Shown here piece after piece: positions 29,648-41,145 of a DNA stretch of 64,000 nucleotides; the stretch's first letter is position 1; each line of letters opens with the position of its first letter. The stretch is from Xylogone sp. PMI_703 (Eukaryota > Ascomycota > Leotiomycetes). Made by a program: the position numbers and the translations under genes. The DNA lies in NCBI GenBank assembly GCA_021399445.1, contig JAJTUQ010000005.1, positions 2,294,001 to 2,358,000 of the forward strand. Reading direction: 5' to 3'. The notes below the pieces were generated by a model. It did not search any database and was not told where the DNA came from. It saw only the letters and a program-made list of their open reading frames with translations.

Positions 29648-30929
29648 GGACTTGTGATACTGAGCAAAGAACCACCGCCAATTAGTAAATTATAGATTCA
29701 ATATTGGACGAGACAAATATGACATTCCTACCATTTTCAAGCAACCGAATCCGTAGCATCAATATTAGTATAAGAAATTTCACCAATTGTATTATAAAAT
29801 AGAAAGTCAGTTACATAGACCAGATAGATTCGGTATGGCTATAGGCTTTCATGTCAATCTAAAGATCATGATAAAGAGAATATTAATATATCAATGTACC
29901 TTTGAAAAAAATTGTGCTGAGGAAAAAAGGTGGCCAAAACGCGCATCATCGGCGTATAGTCCGAAACAACATAACACGTTTGTCCAATGCACTTCAGCTA
30001 CCTGACATAGCAGTGCTTTTTAGCACAGATGCTGACTGATGCAGCGAACAATGTAAGCTATGTATGCTCATGTGGCGAGTGCCCGGGGTTACAGGTGAGT
30101 ATTACAAGAAGGCAATTTTTGCCGTAAGATTTCCCGGCCCTCCTCATCAGTCAAATCTCCTCAAAGGCACCATCTCTTGCGTAGGGAGGTAGTGGTGGTA
30201 TTATCATAGCCAAGAGGCTAATTATCCAGGAAAGGCACCAGCCTTATTAGGCACTACCAGGGGTTTCTTTTCGGGTAACTAAGTTAACAATTTAATTACT
30301 GTAAGCGGCAATTTAACGGTCGATCGTTAGACAGAACTTATGTCCGTGTTCTCCGGAGAGGTCCGGCGAGAGTGTACGGCTTCGCCGGGCCGATTCCGAA
30401 AAGTTTAACGTGACGTCTGAGTGGCTGCGTAACATTGTTTCACTAGCTTCTAGGTAATTCAATAATGGGTGTCAATAATGAGGGCACCCCTTTTTGAGTC
30501 TAAGCTGTAGTGGCAGAAAATTTCTGATATGCTACTTTGGCTATATCTATCTGATAGCGATGGCATATAATCAACAGAAACATATTGGCGCTGCTATGGG
30601 AAACTACACGGAAACTACACACTGTCCTCTGGATAGCTAGTTTAAGCAGTTGCACTAAAATTTCATCATGCTTTGCAGTTAAGTTACATAACCTAATCTA
30701 GAGACCCGATGATGCCTTAAGTGGCAATATTTGTAAACGTTACAGCTATAATCTGTATTTCTAAATAGAATTTGCCCCCCTTCCGTATGAACCTCTTACA
30801 GGTGTCATTAAATTGTAATCCTCACCAGCATCATCCTCAATTTGCATTAACCAATACTCACTCCCAGCTCTTGTAGACCTAAAGCAATTGTATTGATGAC
30901 GGTGCTAAATTGCTGTTCTTGACTTGATC
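29648..30929. other. Intergenic, no gene seen
   Basis: About 1.3 kb between two convergent genes. No coding frame recognised. Confidence 0.5.
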
Positions 30930-32452
30930 TTAGGCAAGAGCGTGATGGAATTGACTGCTACCAGAAAGAAAATTAGAGAAGAGGTATATCAGCTCTTGCT
31001 TCACGGACTCCTGGCACGACCGGAATAGCTTCAGAGCTGAGGCAAGGTCAACAATCACATCTGCTTGATGATTTAAAGTACTTTCTTTATCACTCCAAGA
31101 TTCATGGACGTCAAAGGCCGTTTTTATCATAAGCCACATGAATCCTTCCATCGTGAGAGAGTTCACCCCTGCCGTATTATGGAGACTACTCTCTTGAAGT
31201 AAGGTATCTGATCTTTGGAAGAATAAAAGCAATCGCGTCCTGTCTCCGCTTATTCTCCAAAGCGTCGATGCGATGATAAACAGTGCAGCAAAATGGCATG
31301 TTTTCTCGCTATATCGATGATATATCCTCGATGCAGATATGAGATACGGGGCAAACGGTCCTGAGGTCAAATATAAGGAGATTCCCGGGGCTAATTCGAA
31401 GCGTGTAGATGAGGCTTTAGACAAAGAGTAGTCAGGGAATACGGAGTAAAATAAATGTGACGGCTCGATGCTATTTTCCCCCATGGCAAAGAGCTGTAGA
31501 ATACCCCAAACTGATCCAGTTGCACCCTCTCTGTAAACCTCATCGGTCGCCATAGGCTGGCAGAGTAAGTACGGCATCAGATGACTAGTATAAGGGAAAG
31601 AAGCAGAGGATGATATAATCATCTTTTTTAGTCCTTTGCTCGCCCGCATGGCTTCTTCATAACCTCGAAAATGTACTGCTGCCGTTTCAGGACCTGAGAT
31701 CCGTGACTCTGCAATTGCCGCCATAATAATCCCAGAGATTACTGCATCTGATGGCTTCGAGCTCTCGAGCACTGATTTTTGTAATAATTTGTAGACTGCA
31801 GATCTTCGACGTACTGTTGATAATGATATCTGATTGCCTCGGAGAGCGTCTAGCCATGATTCTGCGGTGAGTATCATCCATTCAAGGGTCAGTGGCGATG
31901 TTTGTGCTACGGCAAAACTAACTTCCCGAACTGGACAGAACACTGCATTTGGTTTGATACCATATGCCCTTTCTGGCATATTGATCAGATCTGTGACTTT
32001 TCTTAGCCATTTGTTAGCAACCAACAATTAACTTCTCTTACAGAATTGAAGCAGTTGTTGGCTGTCGCGTTTTAGGTGCTTTGATAAAGAGCAAAATGGG
32101 TCTACCGAAGATTGAATTTCATTAATTGAACAACACGAGGAAGTACGAATTAGCTGTCGGTTTCTAGGACTCTCTGCAGAATCCGTGGGATAACCATGAT
32201 TCGCTTCTGGGTCTTTAAATTTCTGCTTAGATTGAATTTGGTGATTCGGTCTGCATCTCTTAGAATCCTGTTGTGGAAACCGTCAGGCGTATTTCCAGTG
32301 CTTGTAGCCATAGACCGTTTGCGGCTTACCTGAAGCTGTTTTCGAGGTGCTGATGAAAGTCGCCATGAATTGAGTTGTCGATTTGGAACAGTTGTCTTGC
32401 GCTCCCCTGACACTTGAGTGACTTTATTTCGAGGATTTACTCCACTCGCCAT
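30930..32452 (-). CDS. Fungal transcription-factor-like protein (no zinc cluster)
   Basis: Exons 32452-32330, 32267-32042 and 31996-30930 (introns of 62 and 45 bp) join to 471 aa. The basic N-terminus with SAPRKQLQ, followed by the motif SSVDPFCSLSKHLKRDSQQLLQFF, is the layout of a large fungal family of regulator-like proteins. In these, a basic segment replaces the Zn2Cys6 cluster and a DPF..LP/SK motif precedes an all-helical C-terminal domain. The rest is helical (for example LEWMILTAESWLDAL, AVISGIIMAAIAESR) and resembles the Fungal_trans_2/DUF3468-type domain. DNA binding is not proven by sequence. The frame jumps at both introns are resolved cleanly. Confidence 0.75.
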
Positions 32453-34615
32453 GGTAATCAAAAGACCACTCTGCGCATTCTGTTAAAATCTAAGTAGACC
32501 CTTTGAATAGAGAACGACTCGGCCTGATGGTGGGGGTAGGGGGAAGCGTATTTTCAGGTGACGCGATCCCCTGTGAAATGACACTTAATTAGCTTAGAGG
32601 ATAGGTAAAATAAGCCCCCTTTCCGCCAGTCCCTCACGGTTAATCGTTGATCAAATAAGCCCACAAGAGATCAGTCAGACAAGTCCCATTTTAGTTGGTC
32701 GTGACTTTTGTACGGAATAGCCCCGCACTGAATGATTGAATACACCTCACACATACCTTCGAAGACGAGCATGAGTTGGTTACCTTAGGAAAGGTGGAAC
32801 ACATTTACTACTTTTATTATCTCTTCATTTTTCTTTCCTTATATCTTCTCCTGATCAAAGAGCCTCAGATTTCTATCGTTCTGACGCCAATTTCCTCTTT
32901 CTCATCCGGTAGCGTTGCCTTAGGGAAGAGTAAAGATTTCTGGGTAAGTGGGTGGAGATAATCCTTGCGCTGTCCACCCGCAAGCTGGTAAGAACTTCAT
33001 CGTTAATTGACAGGAATGACAGCTGTTTCAATATACACATAGGAGAAAAGTAATTAGCAGTAATCGATGCCGACGGACGGACGCTTCCCGAATTGAACAG
33101 TCTTTCGCGAAACTGGATAAATTGCTGGAAATCCTGTCTTGGACCTACAAATAATTAGTCTCTTTTCCTCAATCTTTTAGTTTTCGGAGTAAGGGACTTG
33201 GCTAGTCCACTAACCAATAGGGACTTCCGACAGCATGATTTGGAATCAAATTGAGCACATCGCTGAGGACACGACAGCCTCCCAGTTTATCATCCCTTTC
33301 TCTGCGTCGTATAGACCCTGCTGGAGAGCCTGGCTCGTTGGTGCCAGAATATTGGCACGGGGGTACATCGCTTTCCACTAGAATTTGGCAGAGACTTAGG
33401 TACCACCAGCATGCCAACTACTTTGTCAGCAACAAGCCTGTACGTATGTACCGCTACTATGTATCAAGCAGCCTGCAAAGAGTGGTCAAACGTAGACCAT
33501 GCCTGAAGGAGATTTTCGGTATCGGATAGCGAGCATGTTAGCTGTGAGCGGCAAGCGTCCCCAGGCAAAGAGCGCTGCGGAACAATTTCATCGCTGGTCT
33601 CCACAACTAGCAATTATCTGGCTTCCTCGCACATAGGTCTTCAAAGCGCTAGGTCGTCGTATTTGGTACTGACACACAGAACAAAGATAATAATGAAAAG
33701 GAAAAGAAAATTGCTCGAGAAGCAGTCCTTTATTTGAGCGTGCTGTGAGGTAGTGCGAGTGCGACTGGTGATCGGTTAACAACCGCAATTGATGATCACG
33801 CCCAAAAACGCCACGAAACTCCCGATGCGGAACAGCGTAAAGGGTCCTCCAAAGGGGCCATTTAAAGGCGAATCAAAGCCTATTCTGATAAGAATTAATG
33901 CATATTGTGCTGTACTACTTGTTTTCAGAACCATATCCTTGTCTCTCTTTCCCTGCCGCCCGAGTGCTTGAATGTTTGCGGTGATCATTTCGTCCGGATA
34001 TGATTTACCGGTATCGCTGCAGGTCAATCCCCATACCATGAGCTTATGAAATGCCACAAAATACTACAGATGGTTAGAGCACGTTTGGTAAGTCTTACGG
34101 TATCAGGGATTACTCCGCAGCGATTAGTTGAAATGCATATCAGATCTATGGATTGCCAATCGTTGATGCATGAGACTACTACATGGCGATGTATGATACT
34201 ACTACATGGACCCTTAAATCTCCGCTCAGCTGCCGGTAGCGCTCTAGTGGCTATTATATAAGCCCTAATTCCTTGACATACTGGTATGAGCTTCCCCAGC
34301 TCTAACGTCAACCCAGAGCACGGAACTCCATAGGTACTGGCTCAAATGTATGCCGAATAGCAGTAGCCAATGGCCACTATGTATAGCATTCTATGGCAAC
34401 GCCACAAAGCACCTTGTTTGGTATGGTGGTGCATATTCCCCACCTTGAAATAAGTACATTAAGCTTCTTGCAGTGCAGGTCATGGAGATGGCATTTGGTG
34501 TTGAAGATAAAAGCCCTCGCCGTTCTCATTCTTCCAAAAGTCTTACGTGAATCTACACAAACAGCTTACTGTAAATATTGTTTAATATCTTTCATAACTT
34601 AAAAGTATCCAACAA
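32453..34615. other. Long intergenic region
   Basis: About 2.2 kb. Leftward frames at 33776-34057 and 34024-34311 overlap, but I recognise no domain. Nothing else is supportable. Confidence 0.4.
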
Positions 34616-35375
34616 ATGTATCCCGAAATGAACCTTAACCAGACCGCGGGTATCCACGATTCGGTGATGTTGCAGATGATGGATAATAAAGAGCGGAGTG
34701 ACAAAGATGCCGTATACAATGAATATTGTGCTTTTATGGTCAGCCTGCAGAAACAATTCCAAAAGCTGAGATTACAGCTGCTGAGCTATATCCAAACCTA
34801 TAGTACAATCTGCCTATACCAAGCGAAGCGGACCTCCGTGTCATTACTATGGAAACTGGGACATCTCTTTCCGATATATACTATAATCTGATCCAAGTAT
34901 ATTATTGTCTAGGCTTCCACCAAAGTACCGCTCAGTGCTGACACTCCTAGCAGGAAACTCAAAACTATGTGGACAGTACACCAGAGCCATCAGAGCGAGA
35001 TCCGGTCTCGCCCGTGGGAATCCCCCTCTTCACGCTGAGCAATGAGGAGCCCATGAAAGTGAGCAGAGAGGCACGCAAGAGTTCTGCCAAATCTATAACT
35101 GTAAGCATCCCTCTTCAAGTTCGTGTGGTAGCAACCCTTTGTTATCACGATCTGACCAACGTGTGAAACAGCGGCGACGTGAACAGAATAGAGCTTCACA
35201 GCGCGCTTTCCGGGAACGCAAGCAGCAATACATCAAGGATCTAGAAGGTGAACTAGAGGATCTTCGAAACGATCATAGTCGCCTCCAAAAATTATCCGAA
35301 GAGCAGCGGGATGCCATTTCGAGATTGAGGGATGAGGTGCTGACACTAAGCGCTGAAGTGTTCTCACGCGTTTAG
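34616..35375 (+). CDS. Small AP-1/Yap-like bZIP protein
   Basis: Exons 34616-34738, 34804-34896, 34954-35100 and 35172-35375 join in phase 0 to 188 aa. The last exon carries the basic region RRREQNRASQRAFRERK with the N-x2-S-Q-R-x-F-R signature of fungal AP-1/Yap factors. A leucine-zipper coil follows with Leu/Ile heptads (YIKDLEGELEDLRNDHSRLQ, then AISRLRDEVLTLSAEV). It stops shortly after the zipper, so the long C-terminal Cys-rich regulatory domain of Yap1 is absent. The N-terminal half (NLPIPSEADLRVITMETGTS) has no named domain. The splice choices in exons 1-3 (donor GTCAGC, acceptor CTATAG) avoid in-frame stops and are plausible but unproven; the bZIP exon is certain. Likely a nuclear DNA-binding regulator. 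Confidence 0.75.
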
Positions 35376-36602
35376 TAGTGGTGAAACAACGCATTCGATG
35401 ATAACGAACAATGACTGGGCTAGAAAAGAATCCTCTTGTTAGGTTTCTAGACTCATATGTCTGCCTTGCTGCTTGAGGCTTGCTTACTGTCAGATGTAGG
35501 CGTAGAGGTGCTATGATGCAATGATTAAGAGAATGTGATATGGAGTCAGTTGATATATCTATAACGGAATAACAACACCATTTATAGGTTGTACTATATT
35601 CTAGATATTCTACGACCTCGAGTTCAAAACTTTTCGAACATATTCGGGGTCACGTGGATGAAGTCGGACGTAGCTATCCACATCATTAAGCGGAAATTTG
35701 AAGACGGCTGAAGATAATATAACCAGCCAATTAAATTAGTGGTTATTTAGATAGAAATAAGATGCATGACTTGTTCTAGTAATGATTTCCTAGTGAAGTC
35801 CAATGCTAAGATTTGCCAGCAAGCAATGGGGATATATACCCATGCGAATCGATTAATAATTTGGGTTTATATTAGCTAAGCTGAAGAGTATGATTGACAC
35901 TATGTACTCGTAATCATACTTCGCATCATCTATAGGAAGTTTCATGGTGTAACGAGGCTTGTAATGCGGAATTGAGGGCTTCAGGGTCTCAAATACGAAT
36001 AAACTGGTGATTTCTGTAACGTAATTCGCAGCCCACCAATGATGTCTCTCGACCACTCACAGATAGCCATAATATTATCTCTGTAATTGAACGAGACTGC
36101 ACGAACATGTATTAAAGTTGACATCTGAGGCCTCTTGGATAGAGGTGGATTCTTAATGGAAGCCGATCCAGCCAGGAGCTTCTCTCAAAAGGATTCTATG
36201 CGTATCCAGCAAGCTGAACCAGGATACAAGAAAAGTTTATAAAAGTAATAATTATGATATTCAAAATCTTGTCTTGATGTGTCTCCCTAAGCTTTTTGAT
36301 ATTTTATTTTATTTTATACGTAATCAGCTTCAACGCTTGTCGATATGTACCAGGTAAAACACGGTGTCTCGGGCTGATACCGACGTCACTAAAGTTTTTT
36401 CGCAAAACTGGAATCCTCAGCAAATTTGATAACTAGGTTGTGAATAATACTTTACTTTCTTCTAATGGGTCTTAGTTTGGTTTGGCACATAAATTAAACT
36501 GAAGCATTGTGAATACTTCGCTCTCCGGCTGAGAACGACTCTAGCTATCTTCCAGATCAACCCCCGGCTATAGACCTCTCTTTTTCTACGAACAGCGCAA
36601 AA
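35376..36602. other. Intergenic, no gene seen
   Basis: About 1.2 kb without a recognisable frame. Confidence 0.45.
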
Positions 36603-37230
36603 ATGCCTGCACTTGATACTCTATTTTGGTGGACGTCACAGACGCTACTCATGGTATGTAGTCATCCTTACATATCAGCTTTCCTTTTTAAAGATATAGA
36701 AAGTCACTTGCATAAAGACACAAAATATGCTGGCCCATCTCTCCAGTTATCAGCTACGCTCCTCTCTAACCCCCCCTCAATTACTAATATCTAAATTCCC
36801 CATCACCGATAATGGCCGCTCACATGTTCTCAATGGCCGCAGTGAAGCAGTCGAAGTTATCATAGGTCTTTCTGACCGCCTCCTCGTGGTCCGTGGTCCT
36901 TGTTACCTTCACAACCCAGCCACTGCTTTGGAGTACGCCAACAGACTGCAACAGCTGTCATAAAAGCTTCAGGATGACCTCTGCATTATCATGCATGCTT
37001 ACCTCGAGAAGCTATTGCCATGCAATTGTCATTAGAATGCCTGAGGCAACACCGACAGCTAATATATCTATATCTTATTTCTACCTATATCTTAATATTG
37101 AAAACATTGTAGGTCGCTTACGTAATTTGAAGAATATAGGGTGATTTCTATTGGTCGCGAAATGGCCATTCCAGCAATTCGATTGGCTCTCGACACTTCG
37201 AGAAAGCTCGGCCTACGAGCGCAGCGAGTA
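36603..37230 (+). pseudogene. DAHP synthase (class I AroF/G/H type) N-terminal fragment
   Basis: From about 36760, LTPPQLLISKFPITD, then SEAVEVIIGLSDRLLVVRGP and GPCYLHNPATALEYANRL, follow the class I 3-deoxy-7-phosphoheptulonate synthase consensus (P-x-LL-x-x-x-P, then GPCSIHDP-x-x-ALEYA). The frame meets TAA at 36961-36963 and then carries on with KLQDDLCIIMHAYLEK, again the family sequence (D-L-x-I-I-M-R-A-Y-x-E-K-P), so the stop interrupts a real gene. In that continuation, the usual MRAYxEKPRT reads MHAYLEKLLP, so the Arg and the PRT that contact substrate are lost. Later TIM-barrel motifs are missing; 37141-37230 (AIRLALDTSRKLGL) may be a last scrap. The shikimate-pathway activity cannot remain. 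Confidence 0.7.
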
Positions 37231-37312
37231 TCAAGCTTGCTTGTAATATATAGGCGGCATTATTCCTGCAGAGCTTTATTATTACTTCTTTTCATCTCCT
37301 GGACGGAGTTAC

Positions 37313-39301
37313 ATGGAGTCAATAAAGGAGGCCAGGCTTTTGGTTTGCAATCAATGTTGGCAGGATATCTTCAACACCGAAGATTTCCAGCGAACTTGCA
37401 GCTGTCAAGAATCAGGCTGTGATCATAATCATGGACTGCGCTTCGAGAAGACTGTACGACAAATCAATATCTCAGCAGTTAATGGTTGCAACTGGTGCTC
37501 CTATATTCACACTTCCACTTCAAAGAAAGAAGGGGTTGGAACCCTAGACGATGTTGTGCGCATTAAGCTCCGTCCTTTCCACGTAGACCACAGCACGCCT
37601 ATAGGAAGAAACACTTTCATTATAGTTATGCATTACTTACGTGAGCGAGGTTTAGGTTGGAATCTGGATCTTTATGCCTTCACCAACGACAAGGATAATG
37701 CAGCTCGATTTGTTACTGCACGACAGCTTCAACCTGAGGTGAACACGGATGCGGCACAAAAACAGATAAAAAGCTGGCTAGCAGAATGCTCCCACCACGA
37801 CAGCTGCCCAGCGCAACCTGAAAGCATCTTACCCACGCGAGTTATCGAGATTGACCCTCCTAATTCTTCTGGCAAGCCTCGACTTCTTGTCTCTGAAGGG
37901 AAGCGAGGCAAGTATGTTGCACTCTCGTACTGTTGGGGGACCAACCCATATGGATCACTTGGACTGTCAAATCTAGAAGAATATACTAAGCATTTAGACT
38001 TAGAGAAACTACCGCAGACTCTCCGTGACGCAATCACGATTACAAAAAGCATCTCCATTCCCTATCTTTGGGTAGACTCTCTCTGTATCCTACAAGACTC
38101 TGAGTTTGACAAACAGCACGAGATATCCATGATGAAAACAATATATGAAAATTCATTCGTCACCATAGTTGCTGCAAGCTCTGAAAGTGTTACCCATGGA
38201 TTTCTCCAAACTCGCCGAAAGCCTTTAGAATCGTACACCATCCCATTTCGCCTTGGCGAGAATTAATTTGGGAGTATGTCCGTACAAAAGCTCAGCGACG
38301 TTGAATACGACGAAAGCTTAGAGCCTATCAACAAGAGAGCCTGGACATTACAAGAACAGCTTATGTCACATCGATACCTCATCTATGCATCCAACACCTT
38401 GCAATGGCGCTGCAAAGTCGGTGTACGCAATCTTGGAGACTCCCTACATATAGATCCTTATTCCGTGGAAAATCGGTATTCTGAGACCTTTTCCGCACTA
38501 GCTAAATCAACGGCAGGTCAAGAGACTGAACTTAAGAGGTGGCTACGAATCGTTCATATTTATTCATGGCGGTTGGCATCCCACTCGTGCGACAAATTAA
38601 ATGCTATTGCCGGAATTGCGATGGAGTTCTCCTATATGTTGGGTCCTGGATATTATGCTGGTTTATGGAAATTTTCGCTGCTGTGGCAGCTCACTTGGTC
38701 CACTTTGAATTGGTACCAGTCACCTTATCTAATCACTCGACCTACCGTGTATAGAGCGCCTTCATGGTCATGGGCTTCAGTTGATGGTCGTATCTCTTAT
38801 GATAAAGCCGGCCTCCTTGATGACGATAATCAGCAGTTCTTGTATAGGTGTGAGACTATTAGCTGTGAAACCGAACTGAAGTCTCCAGATTTCCTCTTCG
38901 GTGAAATTACTGCTGCTTCCTTAAAAATTAAAGCGGTATTACGACAAGCCTGGTTTAATCCTGCAATTGAAACTTGGAATGTTCTGTGGCTTGCAGAAGA
39001 TGATAAGACTCTAGGCGCGGCAGAGGCTCTTCATTTGGCCAATCTTAGACAGGACAATCCTGAAGACGCTAATATCGAAAAATGCTACGCATATACTTTT
39101 ACGGGCCAATATGATGTGTCAGGTGGTTGGGGCGCAATACTAGTATCCTGTCTACCAATTGCCGCATTTGAAGAACGTATATCAATTGGATTGCTTCTCG
39201 TGCAGACTGATGGGGGTACATTTAGACGTATCGGATCATTCAGGAACGCAAGGAGGAATGACTTTGGTCACCTCCAAGAAAACATAATCACGATTATTTA
39301 G
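37313..39301 (+). pseudogene. HET-domain heterokaryon-incompatibility gene with one in-frame TAA
   Basis: A single reading frame runs from ATG 37313 to 39301 and is broken only by TAA at 38264-38266; both sides are clearly one protein (317 + 344 codons). The upstream part has the HET core: YVALSYCWGTNPYG, then LPQTLRDAITITKSI, then YLWVDSLCILQDS and IYENSFVTIVAASS. The downstream part begins with INKRAWTLQEQLMSHRYLIY, the third HET motif, then has the usual variable C-terminus ending in a CYAYTFTG..WGAILV region. Some HET proteins trigger cell death when unlike strains fuse. The stop splits the HET domain between its second and third motif. CAA-to-TAA by RIP (CpA to TpA) is the simplest cause. 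A 42-bp in-frame intron (GTACAC..GGGAG) could remove it, but homologous HET proteins have coding sequence at that point. Confidence 0.85.
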
Positions 39302-39741
39302 CTTATAGTATTGTTGCTTCGCCACATTCTTATATGTTGATATTAGGGAAGCTCCAATCAAATTTTTAACAAATTTCGAAATATGACCTGTGATGGTGGC
39401 TGCAGCAAGGTGTCCCCTTATTGCAGCCGCCTTTAGCTGTTTGGCACTTGATTTGAGCATAAAAGCTTATATCACTTAGTCTATGGTAGGATCATGCATT
39501 ATTTTACAATGCGAAATGATTTCTGCATAGTTCAGACTCTGGAATGCTATAGTCACTGCATCGTTCTATGCTAGATTGGGGAGAAAGGCAAGACTTGCTA
39601 CATTCAACAGTTCTGGTTCGTGGTATCATTGAATATTTTATTTCGTGCGTTAGATGCTGTCTTGTGTTGAATCAATGAAAGACAGATGTTTATTCAGATC
39701 TGGTAGTGAGTATCCTAGATTTTTATGGATTCCGTTTCTAG
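39302..39741. other. Intergenic between convergent genes
   Basis: 440 bp, presumably 3' UTRs of the HET gene and of the leftward F-box-like gene. No coding signal. Confidence 0.45.
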
Positions 39742-40678
39742 TTACAATCTTCGAACAGTAAAGAGCGACTCCAACTGTAAATTAGGCCTGGGCATCACTC
39801 TCAGCTTCACTACCTCCCATCCTATCTCCTCCAGCTCTGGCAAAGACCGATCCATTACGGATTTCAATGCTGAACCTTCCCATAGTACTTCTACCCTGCC
39901 CTTGTCTCCGGGAGACCTACTAGTATACTGCTTCCGCATGGTCTCTATGTAGATTGCAATCCCCTCATCCCACCAGCTACTCCATCCGGTATCATCGTCC
40001 TCATATAAAGCGATACCTGGTAAGTACCCGTTAGGCATAATCAGAGATAGTCGTAAATCTGGCCCATTTGGTCCTAAAATTCGAAATACAGCTCTAATGG
40101 CCGGAGAGACGTAATCGACCAAGGGCTCCGTCGGCACATTTTGATCCCCGAAGCTATAAGGGTGGGAGTAGTCTTCGTGTGCAATCACATGGCGTAGCCA
40201 GATCCTATCAGTTGAAGGGATTGTTATTGTTCCCTCGGCCTCCCTGGAAACCCCCAAGGATCTGTAAATTGCTGCTCTGAGATGTACAAGATACCCTCGA
40301 TTAGTGGGTCCGATTCTGAGAAGAAACGAGTAAAACGGATCCCAGATATCCTGTATACTATCGGTCCGGTTCTCAGCACGGAACTGAAAGACATTGTAGC
40401 GATAAAATACAGCGGCAGCCTCCGCGGCAATTGCTCTGTTCACCCTGAGGAGTCCGAGGGTGAGAGGTGGCAACTCTGGGAGCAGCGGTCCGCCCTCATC
40501 TTTAAAATTAGGCGAGCTTATCATATAAACATCAATAGGCCGAGGAGCTATGAGGAGCTCCTTGTAGATCTTGTTCCGAATCTCCGGTGGGAGTGAGAGG
40601 AAGTTTAGTCCCTAGTAGATTGTGAGACTAAGTGGTTTGGCCTTTGCGATATTTGATTCTACAAACCATCGGAGACAT
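39742..40678 (-). CDS. F-box-like / 2EXR-type protein of unknown function
   Basis: Exons 40678-40667 (4 codons) and 40611-39742 give 293 aa. Near the N-terminus, FLSLPPEIRNKIYKELL is the LPxEIRxxIY motif that opens many fungal F-box-like and 2EXR proteins. LTLGLLRVNRAIAAEAAAVF and YRYNVFQF, the next conserved steps of this group, follow it. These proteins are abundant in filamentous fungi and mostly uncharacterised; a role in protein turnover is only a suggestion by analogy. The tiny first exon and the GTTTGT donor are inferred because the main exon opens right after TAG; the start is therefore less sure than the body. Confidence 0.75.
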
Positions 40679-41145
40679 TATGTTTGTAGCCTAGATGGGC
40701 TAAATGAGCCGGTGAAGAGAGCGGAAGATGGATAGTGAATAGTAGGCGATGAATAATATCGATAAAGCTGATGAGAGGAGAGATTATATTGTCGTGGAAG
40801 CGGTGATGATAGTTGTTTGCTCTGCGCTCTTAAGCGGGAACCAAACTAATTTTACTAGCCGTAAAAGTTATCGAACTTGGTGTAACAGGTGCTGCATATG
40901 AGTTGGGGAATGGCTATTTGAGCGGTGATCTAGTCCTATCGTGATTATATATACTAAAACAAACACCATCAAGGTATCTTCAATCGCAATACATGAACTA
41001 GCTATATCGCCTCCGAATTGTAAATGTTGAATTGAACCGTTATCAAGCTGGATATCACTACTATGGAGGCCCTCAAAACCAATTACCTCGTGTCCATCAC
41101 TAATAAATATGCCTTGATCATGTAATTATGAGCACTACATAGCTC
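40679..41145. other. Intergenic
   Basis: 467 bp upstream of the F-box-like gene and downstream of the transporter. No coding frame. Confidence 0.45.

Noticed and set aside
34739..34803. In-frame stop in the bZIP gene (CTATAG)
   Set aside because: The TAG is the 3' splice acceptor of a phase-0 GTCAGC..CTATAG intron, so the gene need not be broken.
38220..38275. A 42-bp intron removing the HET stop
   Set aside because: Weak donor (GTACAC) and very short for this genome; homologous HET proteins have coding residues here. Left open as the alternative in the finding.
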